From assembly GCA_022360335.1 (NCBI GenBank), contig JAKSCZ010000255.1, forward strand, positions 1 to 5,998: a stretch of DNA of 5,998 bases, given 5' to 3'. This document shows positions 4,367-5,998 of the stretch, one piece after another (positions within the stretch are counted from its first letter, which is position 1; each line of letters opens with the position of its first letter). The position numbers and the translations under genes were made by a program. The notes under the pieces are model-generated. The model was not told the DNA's origin and searched no databases. It saw only the letters and a program-made list of their open reading frames with translations. This stretch comes from Pseudomonadota bacterium. Lineage in GTDB: Bacteria > Pseudomonadota > Gammaproteobacteria > Steroidobacterales > Woeseiaceae.

Positions 4367-5998
4367 AACTCCACGACACGCTGATCGACCTGCTGGCCGA
4401 GGCGACGGAGAAGGACCGGGCGATCCGCTTCATCGACGGCGAGCAGGACGAATCCGCCGTCCGCTTCGGCGAACTCCGCGAGCGCGCGCTCGCATTGCTC
4501 GGTTCCCTCCAGGCGCGCGGTATGAAGGCCGGCGACGAGCTGATCGTATTCAGCCGGTCGAACGAGCGTTTCGTCGTTGCCTTCTGGGCGGCCGTGCTCG
4601 GCGGCATGGTTCCGGTTCCGGTCGCGGTCGGGATCAGCGACGAGCACAAACTGAAGCTGTTCCGGATCCTGTCGCAGCTCGGCGATCCGAGGCTGTTCAC
4701 CGAGACGGACCTGCTGCGGCGCCTGCTCGACTTCGCGAAGGCGCGGGGCTCCGGGGACGTCACTGAGCTGCTGGAATCGCACGCCGTGCTCGTGAGCGAC
4801 GTCGAGCCCGGTGCGCAGGGCGAGGTGTACGCTGCGCGGCCGGACGACATCGGCTTCATCCAGTATTCGTCCGGTTCGACGAGCGACCCGAAAGGCGTCG
4901 TACTGACGCACCGCAACCTGTGCGTGAACCTCCGTGCGATCGTCGAGGGCTTCGACTGGCGCGACGACGACCGGGCGCTGAGCTGGATGCCGCTGACACA
5001 CGACATGGGCCTGATCGGTTTCCATCTCGCCCCCCTAGCGGCGGGCATGAACCATGCGGTCATGGACACCAACCTGTTCGTACGCCGTCCGCTGTTGTGG
5101 ATGAGCAAGGCGAACGAACTCCGCGCGACACAGCTGTGCTCGCCGAATTTCGGCTACAAGCATTTCCTCAAGCTGTTCCTGCGCAAGGGCCTGCCGGACC
5201 TCGATCTGTCCTGCGTCAAGCGGGTCGTCAACGGCGCGGAACCGATCTCCTGGGACCTGTGCGGGGAGTTCCTCGATGCGCTCGCGCCGCACGGGCTGGA
5301 GCGTCATACGATGCTGCCCGTGTACGGCCTCGCGGAGGCCACGGTCGGCGTTTCGTTCTCGCCGCTCGGATCCGGCCACGAGCGCGTCGTCATGGACCGT
5401 CACAGCCTGCAGATCGGGGAGACCTTCCGCGCCGTCGACCCGGCCGACGCCGACGCCGTGAGTTTCGTCAAGGTCGGGACGGCGATCCGCGACGTCGAAA
5501 TCCGCATCGCGGACGACGGGGACGCTGTCCTCGAGGACGGCCGCATCGGCCACATCCAGCTTTTCGGTCCCAGCATGACGGCGCGCATCTACGGCGATCC
5601 GGAGGCGACAGCGGAACTGTTCACCGCGGACGGCTGGCTGCGCACGGGCGACTGCGGCCTGTTCGTCGACGGCAAACTCGTCATCACGGGGCGCCGCAAA
5701 GACATCGTCATCGTCAACGGCCAGAACTACTATCCGCACGACATCGAGGAGATCGTCGCGCAACTCGACGGACTCGAGCTCAACAAGGTCGTCGTCGCCG
5801 GCGCGACGCCCAGGGGCGGGCAGACCGAGGAACTGATCGCGTTCATCCTGTTCCGTCGGGGCACCGACGAGTTCCGGCCGCTGATCGACCAGGTCCGCCG
5901 GGTCGTCGGCGAGCACGCGGGTCTCGACGTCGATACGGTCGTTCCGGTCGCCCGGATCCCGAAGACGACGAGCGGCAAGGTGCAGCGCGCGAAACTGC
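4363..5998 (+). CDS. Fatty acyl-AMP ligase-like adenylate-forming enzyme, 3'-truncated by window edge
   Basis: 545 codons are visible, with no stop before the window end. This is an ANL-superfamily enzyme that activates a carboxylic acid with ATP as an acyl-adenylate. Motifs in order: P-loop YSSGSTSDPKG (168-178); PLTHDMGLIGF (210-220), the place of the PLxHDMGLIG motif of fatty acyl-AMP ligases; VVNGAEPI (288-295); VYGLAEATVGV (320-330); GWLRTGD (424-430), whose Asp430 should bind the ribose; ITGRRKDIVIVNGQNYYPHDIEE (441-463); and PKTTSGK (533-539), with Lys539 the expected adenylation lysine. Between about 355 and 392 lies an MDRHSL...AVSFVKVGTAI segment in the place of the ligase-specific insertion that lowers CoA use. 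A loaded ACP or PKS/NRPS partner is therefore more likely than free CoA. The ATG at 4363 starts just before the family's N-terminal helix; the only upstream purine-rich match is GAAGAG, 11 nt away. Standalone and multidomain forms cannot be distinguished here. Confidence 0.88.
   Translation, partial: MKLHDTLIDLLAEATEKDRAIRFIDGEQDESAVRFGELRERALALLGSLQARGMKAGDELIVFSRSNERFVVAFWAAVLGGMVPVPVAVGISDEHKLKLFRILSQLGDPRLFTETDLLRRLLDFAKARGSGDVTELLESHAVLVSDVEPGAQGEVYAARPDDIGFIQYSSGSTSDPKGVVLTHRNLCVNLRAIVEGFDWRDDDRALSWMPLTHDMGLIGFHLAPLAAGMNHAVMDTNLFVRRPLLWMSKANELRATQLCSPNFGYKHFLKLFLRKGLPDLDLSCVKRVVNGAEPISWDLCGEFLDALAPHGLERHTMLPVYGLAEATVGVSFSPLGSGHERVVMDRHSLQIGETFRAVDPADADAVSFVKVGTAIRDVEIRIADDGDAVLEDGRIGHIQLFGPSMTARIYGDPEATAELFTADGWLRTGDCGLFVDGKLVITGRRKDIVIVNGQNYYPHDIEEIVAQLDGLELNKVVVAGATPRGGQTEELIAFILFRRGTDEFRPLIDQVRRVVGEHAGLDVDTVVPVARIPKTTSGKVQRAKL

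Noticed and set aside
4216..5108. Minus-strand open frames opposite the acyl-AMP ligase
   Set aside because: The plus strand carries all the adenylation motifs in order. The antisense frames arise from its strong third-position GC bias.
5035..5916. Minus-strand open frame of 293 codons near the right edge
   Set aside because: It is a shadow of the ligase gene. Its Asp/Glu/Arg/Val-rich product shows no domain.

Overview
The window is a high-GC stretch of bacterial chromosome. The gene styles suggest a gammaproteobacterium, perhaps in or near the Xanthomonadales: a single-TM TonB-like protein with a glycine/proline-rich linker, a PadR regulator coupled to a small permease-prefix-type membrane protein, a DUF3108 periplasmic protein and a YcaQ-type glycosylase. 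That placement is inferred from gene content only. No rRNA, tRNA, CRISPR array, insertion sequence or phage gene was seen, and gene packing is tight.

Layout from left to right. (1) The 3' part of a YcaQ/AlkZ-like DNA glycosylase (+, 2-727). (2) Convergent to it and overlapping by 10 bp, a secreted, highly charged repeat protein (-, 718-1170). (3) A small putative lipoprotein of unrecognised family (+, 1273-1845). (4) A TonB-family protein (-, 1916-2512). (5) Divergent from it, a two-gene unit: a PadR-family repressor (+, 2631-2969) and a membrane protein whose start overlaps the padR stop by 8 bp (+, 2962-3387). (6) A DUF3108 periplasmic protein (-), most likely starting at a TTG (3394-4104). 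(7) The first 545 codons of an adenylate-forming enzyme of the fatty acyl-AMP ligase type (+, 4363 to the window end).

The most informative region is the 118-bp spacer between the tonB-like gene and padR (2513-2630). It holds two near-identical operator-like palindromes, ATACCT-N9-AGGTAT, whose centres lie 56 bp apart. A weaker third copy sits between them. One palindrome lies exactly across a strong sigma70-type promoter (TTGTTA, 17 bp, TATAAT) whose predicted start point coincides with the padR ATG. This points to an autorepressed, leaderless padR transcript and suggests that the same repressor controls the divergent TonB-like gene. The three genes look like one regulated envelope module.

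The acyl-AMP ligase at the right edge could open a lipid or natural-product gene cluster, but the window ends before its partners can be seen.
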